NCBI RefSeq assembly: GCF_019139815.1
Contig: NZ_CP077079.1
Coordinates: forward strand, 3,038,001 to 3,102,000
DNA: 64,000 bases
Reading direction: 5' to 3'
Origin: Pseudomonas asgharzadehiana
GTDB taxonomy: Bacteria > Pseudomonadota > Gammaproteobacteria > Pseudomonadales > Pseudomonadaceae
Positions within the stretch are counted from its first letter, which is position 1. The number at the start of each line of letters is the position of its first letter. The notes beneath the pieces are model-generated. The model was not told where the DNA came from. It worked only from the letters and a program-made list of their open reading frames with translations, and made no database searches. Of this stretch, positions 8,081 through 15,984 are shown in pieces. A program made the translations under genes and the position numbers.

Positions 8081-8575
8081 TCAACTCTCGCGGCCATGGG
8101 CGGCGGCGGCCAGATGGCCGGTGTCGACACGCACGAACACTGAATCACCGATTGCGGTGAGCACGTCGCCCGCGTATACCTCGCAGACCACGCGGCTTTT
8201 GCGCCCCACGTCGCCTTCGACCCGTGCGCGCAGGGTCAGCGGGACGCCCATGGGGGTGGGCTTGATAAATTTGATGCCCAGGTTGCCGGTGACGCAGTCG
8301 ATGCGCGGCAGGCTGCCGGGTTCGCGGTGTTCGGCCTGGTAGTGGTAGGCCATGGCGGTCCAGTTGGAATGGCAGTCCACCAGCATGGCGATCAGGCCGC
8401 CGTAGACCAGGTCGGGCCAGCCGCTGTATTGAGGCTCGGGTTGGTGCTCGGCGATGACGTGGATGCGGTCCTCGTCCCAGCGGCTCTTGATGTGCAGGCC
8501 GTGGGGGTTGCTGCTGCCGCAACCGTAGCAAATGCCTTCCGGGGCCGTGATGTCTTGCAGAGAAGGGAAGTGCAT
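8081..8575 (-). CDS. PaaI-type hotdog thioesterase
   Basis: A 164-residue single-domain hotdog-fold protein of the PaaI/YbgC type, which usually cleaves acyl-CoA thioesters. The segment GGLIAMLVDCHSNWTA matches the family active-site helix (the HGG...D region is YGG...D here). An N-terminal CYGCG pair of cysteines is common in this subgroup. The start at 8575 has a textbook AAGGAG seven bases upstream, much better than the longer frame. The following gene is the dienelactone hydrolase. Confidence 0.8.
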   Translation of the reverse strand: MHFPSLQDITAPEGICYGCGSSNPHGLHIKSRWDEDRIHVIAEHQPEPQYSGWPDLVYGGLIAMLVDCHSNWTAMAYHYQAEHREPGSLPRIDCVTGNLGIKFIKPTPMGVPLTLRARVEGDVGRKSRVVCEVYAGDVLTAIGDSVFVRVDTGHLAAAAHGRES

Positions 8576-8662
8576 GCAAACTCCTTGTTGTAATGGGCGG
8601 TTACTCTGTTTAGCAGGACCCGCGCCTGATGGGAATACAGCCATTTTTTTGCGGAGCGGTGC

Positions 8663-9220
8663 ATGAAACGTCGACTGTTGGGGCTTACCCTTGTGCTGGG
8701 CTGCATCGCCAGCGCCCAGGCCGTGGAGTACAAGGACGTCAACCCCACCGCCAGCCAGATCACCTTTACCTACAAACAGTTGGGGCAGCAGGTCTACGGC
8801 ACCTTCGGCCAGTTCGAGGGTACGTTGACCTTCGATACCCGCAAACCTGAGGCGGGGCACGCGTTGCTGAAGATTCAGCTCGCCAGCATCAACGCCGGGA
8901 GCGACGATGCCAATGACACCCTGCAACGCGCGTCCTGGTTTGATACCGCCACCTATCCGGTGGGCGTGTATGAGTCCACGGCGGTCAAGGCCCTGGGCGA
9001 CAACCGCTTCAAGATCAGCGGCAACCTGACCATCAAGGGCACCACCCGCCCGGTTGACGTGCAGGTGCTGCTCAAGGAGCTGGATGGCATTGGCATATTC
9101 GACGGCGAATTCACCCTCAAGCGAGGTGACTTCAAGATCGGCGAGGGGGAGTGGGCCGGCAACAGCGTGGTGTCCAACGACATCCGTATCAAGTTCAAGA
9201 TGGTCGCGCCGCAGCGCTAG
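8663..9220 (+). CDS. YceI-family periplasmic protein
   Basis: A 185-residue protein with a Sec signal (cleavage after SAQA) and a single YceI lipocalin-like beta-barrel domain, recognisable from FDTRKPEAGHALLKIQLAS and ISGNLTIKGTTRPVD. Family members bind long isoprenoid or amide lipids in the periplasm. Family knowledge, not the sequence alone, suggests lipid binding. It ends tail-to-tail with the EamA transporter gene, overlapping by four bases. Confidence 0.85.
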   Translation: MKRRLLGLTLVLGCIASAQAVEYKDVNPTASQITFTYKQLGQQVYGTFGQFEGTLTFDTRKPEAGHALLKIQLASINAGSDDANDTLQRASWFDTATYPVGVYESTAVKALGDNRFKISGNLTIKGTTRPVDVQVLLKELDGIGIFDGEFTLKRGDFKIGEGEWAGNSVVSNDIRIKFKMVAPQR

Positions 9221-10107
9221 CGGGCGAACTCCTTGGCGCCGGCCACGCAGCCGATCACGGCAACCGTCACCAGTACCATGCCCAGGCTTACCTGTTCATG
9301 CAGCAGGCCCGCCGCCAGTGCCAGGCCGAAGAACGGCTGCAGCAACTGCAACTGGCCGACGGCGGCGATGCCACCCTGGGCCAGCCCGCGGTACCAGAAC
9401 ACAAAGCCGATCAACATGCTGAACAACGACACATACGCCAGGCTCAGCCACGCTGGCAAGCTGATGCCGGTGAAGCTGGATGGCGCCAGGGCCAGGCTCA
9501 ACGGCAGCACCACCGGCAGCGACACGACCAGCGCCCAGCAGATCACCTGCCAGCCGCCCAGGCTGCGCGACAGCTTGGCGCCTTCGGCGTATCCCAGGCC
9601 GCACACCAGCACCGCCAATAGCATCAACACGTCACCGGCAGGCGCGGCACTCAAGCCTTGGGCCAAGGCGTAACCCATCACCAGGGCGCTGCCCAGCACC
9701 GAAAACAGCCAGAACGCCGGGCGCGGTCGCTCGCCGCCGCGCAGCACACCGAAGATCGCGGTGGCCAGGGGGAGCAGGCCGATGAATACGATGGAGTGCG
9801 CGGAGGTCACGTATTGCAGCGCCAGGGCGGTGAGCAAAGGAAAGCCGATCACCACGCCCAGCGCCACGATGACCAGCGGTACCCATTGGCTGCGCATGGG
9901 GCGTTTTTCCTTGAACAGCCACAGCAAAAGCAGCCCCAGCAGCGCCGCAATGGTGGCGCGGATCAGGGTGAGGAACACCGGGTCGAACTCCAGCACGGCC
10001 AGGCGCGTGGCGGGCAACGAGCCGCTGAAAATCAGCACGCCGATAAAGCCGTTGATCCAGCCCTGGGTATTGCTGTCCGGGGTGTCGAGCGGGGAGGTGC
10101 GTTCCAT
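9217..10107 (-). CDS. EamA/DMT-family transporter
   Basis: A roughly 296-residue inner-membrane protein with about ten hydrophobic segments in two EamA repeats, typical of drug/metabolite exporters. The ATG at 10107 was preferred over a TTG 18 bases upstream; neither has a strong ribosome site. It diverges from a MocR regulator, an arrangement in which the PLP-binding regulator commonly controls the exporter. The substrate is unknown. Confidence 0.8.
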   Translation of the reverse strand: MERTSPLDTPDSNTQGWINGFIGVLIFSGSLPATRLAVLEFDPVFLTLIRATIAALLGLLLLWLFKEKRPMRSQWVPLVIVALGVVIGFPLLTALALQYVTSAHSIVFIGLLPLATAIFGVLRGGERPRPAFWLFSVLGSALVMGYALAQGLSAAPAGDVLMLLAVLVCGLGYAEGAKLSRSLGGWQVICWALVVSLPVVLPLSLALAPSSFTGISLPAWLSLAYVSLFSMLIGFVFWYRGLAQGGIAAVGQLQLLQPFFGLALAAGLLHEQVSLGMVLVTVAVIGCVAGAKEFAR

Positions 10108-10183
10108 GGGCGGCGTCCGAAACAAAGAAAGGTTGCGTGAGAGCCATCCTAGGATCGAAGATCAAGACAATCAAAAAATTGTC

Positions 10184-11524
10184 ATGGATACATCGCCAAT
10201 GCCCCGTGCCCGCTACAAGCTGCTGGTCGACTCCTTCGCCGAAGCCATTCGCTCGGGGCACATGCTCCCCGGCACGCGCCTGCCCACCCATCGCCAACTG
10301 GCGGCCGAGCATGGCCTTGCCCTGGTCACCGCCAGCCGTGTGTACTCGGAGCTTGCGGCCATGGGCCTGGTCAGCGGCGAAACCGGGCGCGGCACCTTCG
10401 TGCGCGAGATTTCGTTGCCGCCGGGGCAGGGCAGTGGGCAAATGACGGTAGCGACCGGCCTGCTCGACCTCAACTTCAACTACCCGTCGTTGCCGGGCCA
10501 GGCCGAACTGCTGCGCACCGCGTTGCGCCAATTGGCGTTGTCCGGCGACCTGGAGGCGCTGCTGCGTTACCAACCCCATGCCGGACGTCTGCATGAGCGT
10601 GCAGCGATGGCGCGGCACTTGCTGCGCCGGGGCCTGACGGTGGAAGCCGAGCAGGTGCTGATGGTCAGCGGTGCGCAGCATGGTCTGGCGGTAACGATGA
10701 TGGCGCTGCTCAAGCCTGGGGATGTGATCGCCGTGGACGCGTTGACCTATTCGGGGTTCAAGGTGTTGGCCGAAACCCTGCACCTGGAAATCGTCGCCAT
10801 CCCGGTGACCCCCCGTGGCCCGGACCTGGATTACCTCCACGCCCTGTGTCGCAAGCGCCCGGTCCGCGCGGTGTACAGCATGCCGACCTTGCACAATCCA
10901 CTGGGCTGGGTGATGGACCTGCCGCAACGCGAACGGCTGGTTGCTGTCGCCCGTCAGCACAACCTGATGATCATTGAGGACGCGGCCTACGCATTTCTGG
11001 CCGAACACGCACCACCCCCGCTGGCGAGCCTGGCGCCGGAGCGCACGGTGTACGTGGGTGGGTTGTCGAAGAGTGTCGCCACCGGGCTGCGCGTGGGGTT
11101 TGTCGCCGCACCGCCGGCCTGGGCGAAACAGCTGGAACGCGCCGTCATGGCGACCACCTGGAACGTGCCCGGTGTGATGAGCGCCATTGCCGTGGCCTGG
11201 CTCGAAGATGGCACGGTGGCGCAGTTGGAAACGCAAAAACGCCATGACGCCCAGGCGCGCCAAGCCTTGGCGGCGCACGTGTTGCAGGGGCTGGCGTATA
11301 GCAGTCACCCGTCATCGTACTTTTTGTGGTTGCCATTGGCAGAGGAGGCCCGCGCCGATCAAGTCGCCATGACCCTACTGCGCGAGGGCATCTCGGTGTC
11401 GACCGCCGAGCCATTTGCCGTCTCGGCCCAAGTGCCCCACGCGCTGCGCCTGGCCTTGGGCTCGGTGGATATGCCGGCGCTGCGCGGGGCGTTGCTCAAG
11501 GTGCGCCAGGTGGTGGCGTGGTGA
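10184..11524 (+). CDS. MocR/GntR-type PLP-dependent transcriptional regulator
   Basis: A 446-residue regulator: an N-terminal GntR winged helix (TRLPTHRQLAAEHGLALVTA, VYSELAAMGLV) fused to an aminotransferase-like domain. The latter carries the PLP lysine motif GGLSKSVATGLRVG and the upstream YSMPTLHNPLG substrate loop. Such proteins sense amines or amino acids through PLP. The open frame extends far upstream over the divergent transporter, so I chose the ATG at 10184; 10199 is an alternative. The target is most likely the adjacent EamA gene. Confidence 0.85.
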   Translation: MDTSPMPRARYKLLVDSFAEAIRSGHMLPGTRLPTHRQLAAEHGLALVTASRVYSELAAMGLVSGETGRGTFVREISLPPGQGSGQMTVATGLLDLNFNYPSLPGQAELLRTALRQLALSGDLEALLRYQPHAGRLHERAAMARHLLRRGLTVEAEQVLMVSGAQHGLAVTMMALLKPGDVIAVDALTYSGFKVLAETLHLEIVAIPVTPRGPDLDYLHALCRKRPVRAVYSMPTLHNPLGWVMDLPQRERLVAVARQHNLMIIEDAAYAFLAEHAPPPLASLAPERTVYVGGLSKSVATGLRVGFVAAPPAWAKQLERAVMATTWNVPGVMSAIAVAWLEDGTVAQLETQKRHDAQARQALAAHVLQGLAYSSHPSSYFLWLPLAEEARADQVAMTLLREGISVSTAEPFAVSAQVPHALRLALGSVDMPALRGALLKVRQVVAW

Positions 11525-11536
11525 GCCCGCGGGCGA

Positions 11537-11962
11537 TCAGAATTTGAACGCCTGACGACCGATCAGCAACCAGTGGCCTTTCTGTTTCTGCCACACCTGG
11601 AAGTTCTCGATGTCGGTGGGTACTTCAACGCCGCTGTTCACTGCCTGGGCGTGAAAGTGGTTGCGCACCAGGGCGGTATCGCCTTGCAGGGTGATGGTCT
11701 GCTTCTGCATTTCCAGGGTCTTGAAGCCGCTGCGACCGGTCTCGATATCGGCGATGAACTCCTGTTTGTTCTGGATCTTGCCGCTGGAGTGGCCGTACGT
11801 GAGCTGCTCGGCGGTGAGCGCCTGCAACTGCTTGATGTCTTTGTGCAGCATGGCTTGGGTCAGGTGGTCGACCGCTTGGGCGACATCCTGATCGGCAGGG
11901 GCAGCCGTGACGTAGCCGCTGAACAGGCACAGAAAACCGATCAGCACTTTGATGTTTTGCAT
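11537..11962 (-). CDS. SnoaL/DUF4440-like secreted protein
   Basis: A 141-residue protein with a Sec signal (ending near VTAAP) and one NTF2/SnoaL-like domain, seen in HLTQAMLHKDIKQLQALTAE and VWQKQKGHWLLIGRQAF. The fold is used by small enzymes and binding proteins, so no reaction can be given. The start at 11962 has AAGGAA upstream and gives a clean signal peptide; a longer frame to 12022 adds no hydrophobic leader. It is convergent with the MocR gene. Confidence 0.7.
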   Translation of the reverse strand: MQNIKVLIGFLCLFSGYVTAAPADQDVAQAVDHLTQAMLHKDIKQLQALTAEQLTYGHSSGKIQNKQEFIADIETGRSGFKTLEMQKQTITLQGDTALVRNHFHAQAVNSGVEVPTDIENFQVWQKQKGHWLLIGRQAFKF

Positions 11963-12206
11963 GGGGGGTTCCTTATTGTTGTTGATGTTTACGACAGTTT
12001 GAGTCGTCGTACAACCATGCAATATTTTTTAGGGGGAGGGGAAGTGAAATCTGAAATATTCAGAAAAGATGGGCAGTTGAGCATAGGAAGCCCTTATACG
12101 ACGTCTCAACACATCTACCAGTTTTACTCGGAATACCCGGTTGCTTCCTAGATAGCTGGCAGATAGCTATGCTACTGCGGACATCAAAAACTGCCCGGGA
12201 ACAAAA

Positions 12207-12425
12207 ATGGATTTTGACTGGCACAGCAACCCTCTCACCCGCGCCACGCCGGTGACGCCTGGCTATAAAAACACCCAGAACGTACGCCGCTTCATGCTGT
12301 TGCACTGTGGCCCTGCGTTCAAATTCGACCGCCCGTTCATGGCCTGGATTCGCGACGAAACGCCCAAGACCCTGGGTGACGTGGTGGATGAGTGGTTACG
12401 CCGCAATGCGGGCCCACGGGGGTGA
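12207..12425 (+). CDS. DUF6434-type small protein
   Basis: A 72-residue protein with the pattern of the DUF6434 domain (FDWHSNPLT, VTPGYKNTQNVRRF, MLLHCGPAFKF, FMAWIR). The function is unknown. Its TGA overlaps the ATG of the following CPBP remnant (TGATG), which implies translational coupling of the two. About 180 bp of AT-richer DNA upstream presumably holds its promoter. Confidence 0.7.
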   Translation: MDFDWHSNPLTRATPVTPGYKNTQNVRRFMLLHCGPAFKFDRPFMAWIRDETPKTLGDVVDEWLRRNAGPRG

Positions 12426-12878
12426 TGACGTCCGCCTTCGGCGTGCTGGTCAACTACCTCTTTCATCTGCTGCCTGGCCTGCTGCTATTTGGCGTGTGGT
12501 GGGCGGCTACGCCACGCTCACTGGTGGCGATGCGTATCCTGATCTTGCTGGCGGCGTTTGTGCTGATGCGAGATGCGATGACGCCGTTAGACCTGTGGGC
12601 GGTCGGCAGCGACGTACAGATCGCCTTTTCGGCCAATACACTCGTGTTGGGGGCACTGGGTTGCCTGTCGCTGCTACTGATTATGTTGCTTGCACGGGCG
12701 GCGCCCGAGTTGTGGCGACTGGTTGTGTGGGTCAAAGGCAGTGGCTTGGCCGGTGTTGTTGTTTACCTTGTTGGAAGGCTTGGCCTGCGCCTTGGTGCGT
12801 ATGCGCTACGGCGTGCTGGCGGCGACGCTGACCCACGGCACGGCAATCCTGTTGATTGCCGTGCCCTATACCCGCTGA
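12425..12878 (+). pseudogene. CPBP-type membrane protease remnant with internal deletion and frame change
   Basis: The first part (from ATG 12425) encodes hydrophobic helices beginning MTSAFGVLVNYLFHLLPG and running to LWRLVVWVKGSG near 12741. The same frame then gives an Arg-rich, non-membrane tail. From about 12742 the +1 frame instead reads VAWPVLLFTLLEGLACALVR and ends TLTHGTAILLIAVPYTR, which looks like the last helices of a CPBP protease (the THG histidine). The EExxxR motif and first catalytic His normally found between these parts are absent. The simplest reading is an out-of-frame deletion of the catalytic middle. It may still make a short membrane peptide coupled to DUF6434. Confidence 0.6.
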
Positions 12879-12922
12879 TTTGAACTGCAATCAAACGGGC
12901 TTATCTCGCACCCGGGCCGCGT

Positions 12923-14629
12923 TTACTCAACTGCCAACGGCGGCGTACGCGGCGGTACCAGGCGCTTGCTGCCCGTCGCCTCATACGCCGCCGCGAAACG
13001 CAACAGCGCCGAATCATCATAAGCACGCCCGGCAAACGTCAGCCCCACCGGCATGCCGATATCCGCCATCACGCCCATCGGCACGGTGACGGTGGGTACG
13101 CCCAGGTGGCGGATGGCGAGGTTGCCGTTGGCCACCCAGATACCGTTGCTCCAGGCGATGTCGGCGCTGGCTTCGTTCACGTCGGCGTCGGCCGGGGCCA
13201 CATCGGCCACGGTGGGGAACAGCACCGCATCCAGGCCCAGTGTGTCCATCCAGTCTTCCAGGTCGATGCGCCGGGTTTGCTCCAGGCCGCGCAGGCCGTC
13301 GGGCACGCTGGTGATCTGGTCCCACGGCGTGATACCGCGTTGCGCCATGCGCACGTACTCGTCCATGCCGGCGGCGAGGTCGTCTTCGCGGTTGGGCAGG
13401 GTGCCGGGGTCGTGGGGGAAAATCTGCGGGCCGTCTACCTCCGCCAGGCGGTTGAGCGCTGGGTCGTTGTTGGCGCGCAGGAAATCGTCGAACGCCCAGG
13501 CCGACAGCTCCCATAACTCGTCGTGCAGGAATTCTTTGGAGACCAGCCCGCGGGTAAACACCGTCGGCGCGCCGGGGCGGTCGCCTTCGCAGTTGGAGAC
13601 CAGTGGGAAATCCACTTCGATGACTTCGGCGCCGGCGGCTTCCAGCGCCGCGCGTGCGGCTTTCCATAAGTCGATCACGCTGACACGGGTGTTGATTTTC
13701 TGCCCGGTCGGGCCGCCGATGCCGGGTTTTTCGCTGGTGCCGGCGTCGGGGTCGGCATTGATGTACATGCGCGGCACGCCGAAGCGTTTACCGGCGAGGG
13801 CTTCGGCTGGAGCGGCCAGTTCGGCATAGAAGGCTGGGCGCACCGAGGCGACGCTGGGGATGGGTACCCAGGGTTGCAGGCGCCACAAATCGCCACGGGT
13901 GTCCGGGTCTTCTGCCACCACCACGTCGAGCACTTCGAGCAGGTCGGCCATGGTGCGCGCGAACGGCACCACCACGTCCATGGTCGGGGTCAACGGCCAG
14001 TTGCCGCGCACCGAAATTACGCCGCGCGATGGGGTATAGGCGCACAAGCCGTTGTTGGACGCCGGGCCGCGTCCGCTCGACCAGGTTTCTTCGGCCAGGC
14101 CGAACGCGGCGAAGCTGGCCGCCGTTGCGGTGCCGGCGCCATTGGACGAGCCGGAGGCAAACGGCGCGGTGAGGTAGCCGGCGTTATAGGGGCTTTCTGC
14201 GCGGCCATACACGCCGCGTTGCATGCCGCCATTGGCCATCGGCGGCATATTGGTCTTGCCCAGGCAGATCGCGCCACCGGCGCGCAGGCGTTCGATGGTG
14301 AAGGCGTCGCGATGCGCAACGAGTTTGGCGAACGCCGGGCTGCCGGAGGCCGCGGTCAGGCCTTTTACCAGGTAGCTGTCTTTGGCGGTGTAGGGGATGC
14401 CATCCAATGGCCCCAGGGTTTGGCCCTTGGCGCGGCGCGCATCGGACGCCTCGGCTTCTTCCAGGGCTTGCGGGTTGCGCACCACCACGGCGTTCAACGC
14501 GGTGGCGGTCTGCGGGCCGTCGTAGGCCTCGATCCGGGCCAGGTAAGCCTTGACCAGTTCCACCGCAGTGGTCTGGCCGGATTCAAGCGCAGCGCGCAAT
14601 TGGGCAATGGAGACTTCGGTAACTTGCAT
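12923..14629 (-). CDS. Amidase-signature family hydrolase
   Basis: A 568-residue amidase-signature enzyme. The catalytic lysine is in PYTAKDSYLVKG. The Ser/Gly-rich signature reads ASGSSNGAGTA, and the nucleophilic serine lies in ETWSSGRGPAS, where most relatives have GSDTGGSxRxPA. That spelling is typical of a subgroup of larger bacterial and fungal amidases, so the enzyme is probably active on some amide, but the substrate is unknown. The ATG at 14629 was preferred to a 20-residue-longer frame. The XRE regulator gene ends 56 bp upstream on the same strand, so the pair may be cotranscribed. Confidence 0.85.
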   Translation of the reverse strand: MQVTEVSIAQLRAALESGQTTAVELVKAYLARIEAYDGPQTATALNAVVVRNPQALEEAEASDARRAKGQTLGPLDGIPYTAKDSYLVKGLTAASGSPAFAKLVAHRDAFTIERLRAGGAICLGKTNMPPMANGGMQRGVYGRAESPYNAGYLTAPFASGSSNGAGTATAASFAAFGLAEETWSSGRGPASNNGLCAYTPSRGVISVRGNWPLTPTMDVVVPFARTMADLLEVLDVVVAEDPDTRGDLWRLQPWVPIPSVASVRPAFYAELAAPAEALAGKRFGVPRMYINADPDAGTSEKPGIGGPTGQKINTRVSVIDLWKAARAALEAAGAEVIEVDFPLVSNCEGDRPGAPTVFTRGLVSKEFLHDELWELSAWAFDDFLRANNDPALNRLAEVDGPQIFPHDPGTLPNREDDLAAGMDEYVRMAQRGITPWDQITSVPDGLRGLEQTRRIDLEDWMDTLGLDAVLFPTVADVAPADADVNEASADIAWSNGIWVANGNLAIRHLGVPTVTVPMGVMADIGMPVGLTFAGRAYDDSALLRFAAAYEATGSKRLVPPRTPPLAVE

Positions 14630-14685
14630 GACGTTTTCTTCGCCGCCTTCAGTTGTGGTATCGCCGCAGTCTACGTACAGATATT

Positions 14686-15474
14686 TCACAAAACCAGCGC
14701 GGCATAATCGGCGTAGGCGCCGCGCATCACCTGCCAGGTCGCGTCGTCCGCAGGAATCAGATGCTCGATACGCAGTGACGTCAGGGTGATGTCCTGGGGC
14801 ATGCCGAAAGTGGTGAACGTCGACAGAAAGCTCAGCTCACCCCGGCTTGAACGCACGCGGGTCAGCACCAGCGGTGGCATTTCGTTGGGCAGTTGGGTGT
14901 GGGTGGGCGGCGGCAGGCGCGCCAGCAACGTGGCCAACGCCGGGTTGCCCAGCGCCTCGCGAGCTGCCCGTTGCCAGGCCAGGGTGCGGATCTCTTCGGC
15001 GTTGAGCAGGTGGTCACCCAGGCCGCCGGGTTGCAGCAGGGTGGTCAACAGGTTGAGGTCGTCGGCCGCCCGGGGCTCGATGCCCAGCAGCGCAAACAGC
15101 ACGGCGGCGCTGGCATTCGCCGCCAACACTTGCCACTCACTGCCCAGCAGAATCGCCGGCGCCGGGTTGTTGGCATGCAGTACATGGCTGACCGCTTCAC
15201 GAATCGCGGCCATGGCCGGGGACGCGAGCGGGGTGGCGCTATAGCGCGGGGCGTAACCGGCGGCGAGGAACACGCGGTTGGCGCGTTCCAACGGCGCATC
15301 CAGTGCGGTCAGCAATGCATGCAACGTAACCGGGCTGGGCCTGGCGCGGCCGGTTTCGAGGCAACTGAGGTGGCGCTGGGACACGCCGGTGATCAAGGCC
15401 AGGTCGAGTTGGCTGAGCTTGGCCTGTTTGCGTAACTGGCGCAGGTGTTCGCCGGCGGTGGCAGGGTTGTCCAT
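14686..15474 (-). CDS. XRE-family regulator with MmyB-like ligand domain
   Basis: A 262-residue regulator. The N-terminal helix-turn-helix reads LRQLRKQAKLSQLDLALITG followed by VSQRHLSCLETGRARPS; the C-terminal part is the MmyB-like ligand-binding domain common in Pseudomonas and actinobacteria. The ATG at 15474 is taken as the start; a TTG at 15513 is possible. A 17-bp palindrome lies 10-26 bp before the ATG and probably serves as its operator. It precedes the amidase gene. Confidence 0.8.
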   Translation of the reverse strand: MDNPATAGEHLRQLRKQAKLSQLDLALITGVSQRHLSCLETGRARPSPVTLHALLTALDAPLERANRVFLAAGYAPRYSATPLASPAMAAIREAVSHVLHANNPAPAILLGSEWQVLAANASAAVLFALLGIEPRAADDLNLLTTLLQPGGLGDHLLNAEEIRTLAWQRAAREALGNPALATLLARLPPPTHTQLPNEMPPLVLTRVRSSRGELSFLSTFTTFGMPQDITLTSLRIEHLIPADDATWQVMRGAYADYAALVL

Positions 15475-15483
15475 GGCGTATTG

Positions 15484-15500
15484 ATGACCTCCGAGGTCAT
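15484..15500. promoter_or_regulatory. 17-bp palindrome, likely operator of the XRE regulator
   Basis: ATGACCTC and GAGGTCAT form perfect 8-bp arms around one central C, directly upstream of the XRE start and between the divergent XRE and DUF2834 genes. Such a short tight dyad suits a dimeric helix-turn-helix repressor. It also contains the only GGAGG near the XRE start, so bound protein would block expression. Assignment is by position and symmetry. Confidence 0.55.
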
Positions 15501-15514
15501 TGCGAGGGGCCAAA

Positions 15515-15528
15515 CCTTATCACTAAGG
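15515..15528. promoter_or_regulatory. Second short dyad in the XRE/DUF2834 divergent region
   Basis: CCTTA-TCAC-TAAGG, a 5-bp-arm inverted repeat 14 bp from the first palindrome and 30 bp before the DUF2834 start. Its sequence differs from the first dyad, so it may be part of a promoter or a second protein's site. Confidence 0.3.
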
Positions 15529-15557
15529 TGAGGCTCGATCACGTCAAGGAACAGACC

Positions 15558-15863
15558 ATGCCCAGACCCTTTCTCGCCCTGGCCGCTTTGCTCGGGTTTT
15601 CGCTGTATACCCTGGTGACGATGCTCACCGCCGAGCAATCGCTGCCGGCCTTTGGACGGGAACTGCTATCACGGCCCGACACCGCGCAGGTGGTGATTGA
15701 TCTATACCTGATGGCGGTACTGGCGTGCGTATGGATGTATCGGGATGCGCGTCGGCGAGGGCGCAGGCTGATGTCGGTGCTACCGTATTTTCTGCTGACC
15801 GCCGTGTTCGTGTCGGTGGGGCCATTACTTTACATCGTGGTGAATGGGCGGCGAGATGACTGA
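15558..15863 (+). CDS. DUF2834-type small membrane protein
   Basis: A 101-residue inner-membrane protein with about three hydrophobic segments (FLALAALLGFSLYTLVTML, VVIDLYLMAVLACVWMY, LPYFLLTAVFVSVGPLLYIV), matching the DUF2834 pattern. The ATG at 15558 has AAGGA seven bases upstream. It diverges from the XRE regulator. A short ORF overlaps its stop codon. The function is unknown. Confidence 0.7.
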   Translation: MPRPFLALAALLGFSLYTLVTMLTAEQSLPAFGRELLSRPDTAQVVIDLYLMAVLACVWMYRDARRRGRRLMSVLPYFLLTAVFVSVGPLLYIVVNGRRDD

Positions 15864-15951
15864 CCCGATTAAGCTCTACGCCCTGTGTGTGCGGGTGCTG
15901 GGCGTTAATTTGTTCGGACTCGGCGGCGTGAGCATTGCCCGGTTGCTATGA
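15856..15951 (+). CDS. Possible 31-residue small membrane protein overlapping the DUF2834 stop
   Basis: The ATG sits within the last codons of the DUF2834 gene (GATGACTGA), so it could be translated by coupling. The peptide begins MTDPIKLYALCVRVLG and continues VNLFGLGGVSIARLL, one plausible membrane helix. It may be a real small protein or the start of a gene lost downstream. I rely only on the overlap and the hydrophobic sequence. Confidence 0.35.
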   Translation: MTDPIKLYALCVRVLGVNLFGLGGVSIARLL

Positions 15952-15984
15952 ACGGCCTCCAAGACCGCCGCTCCCTCATCCGCA

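Noticed and set aside
9632-11308. 558-codon - strand frame spanning the MocR gene and transporter
   Set aside because: It crosses two well-supported genes in other frames and has no recognisable motif.
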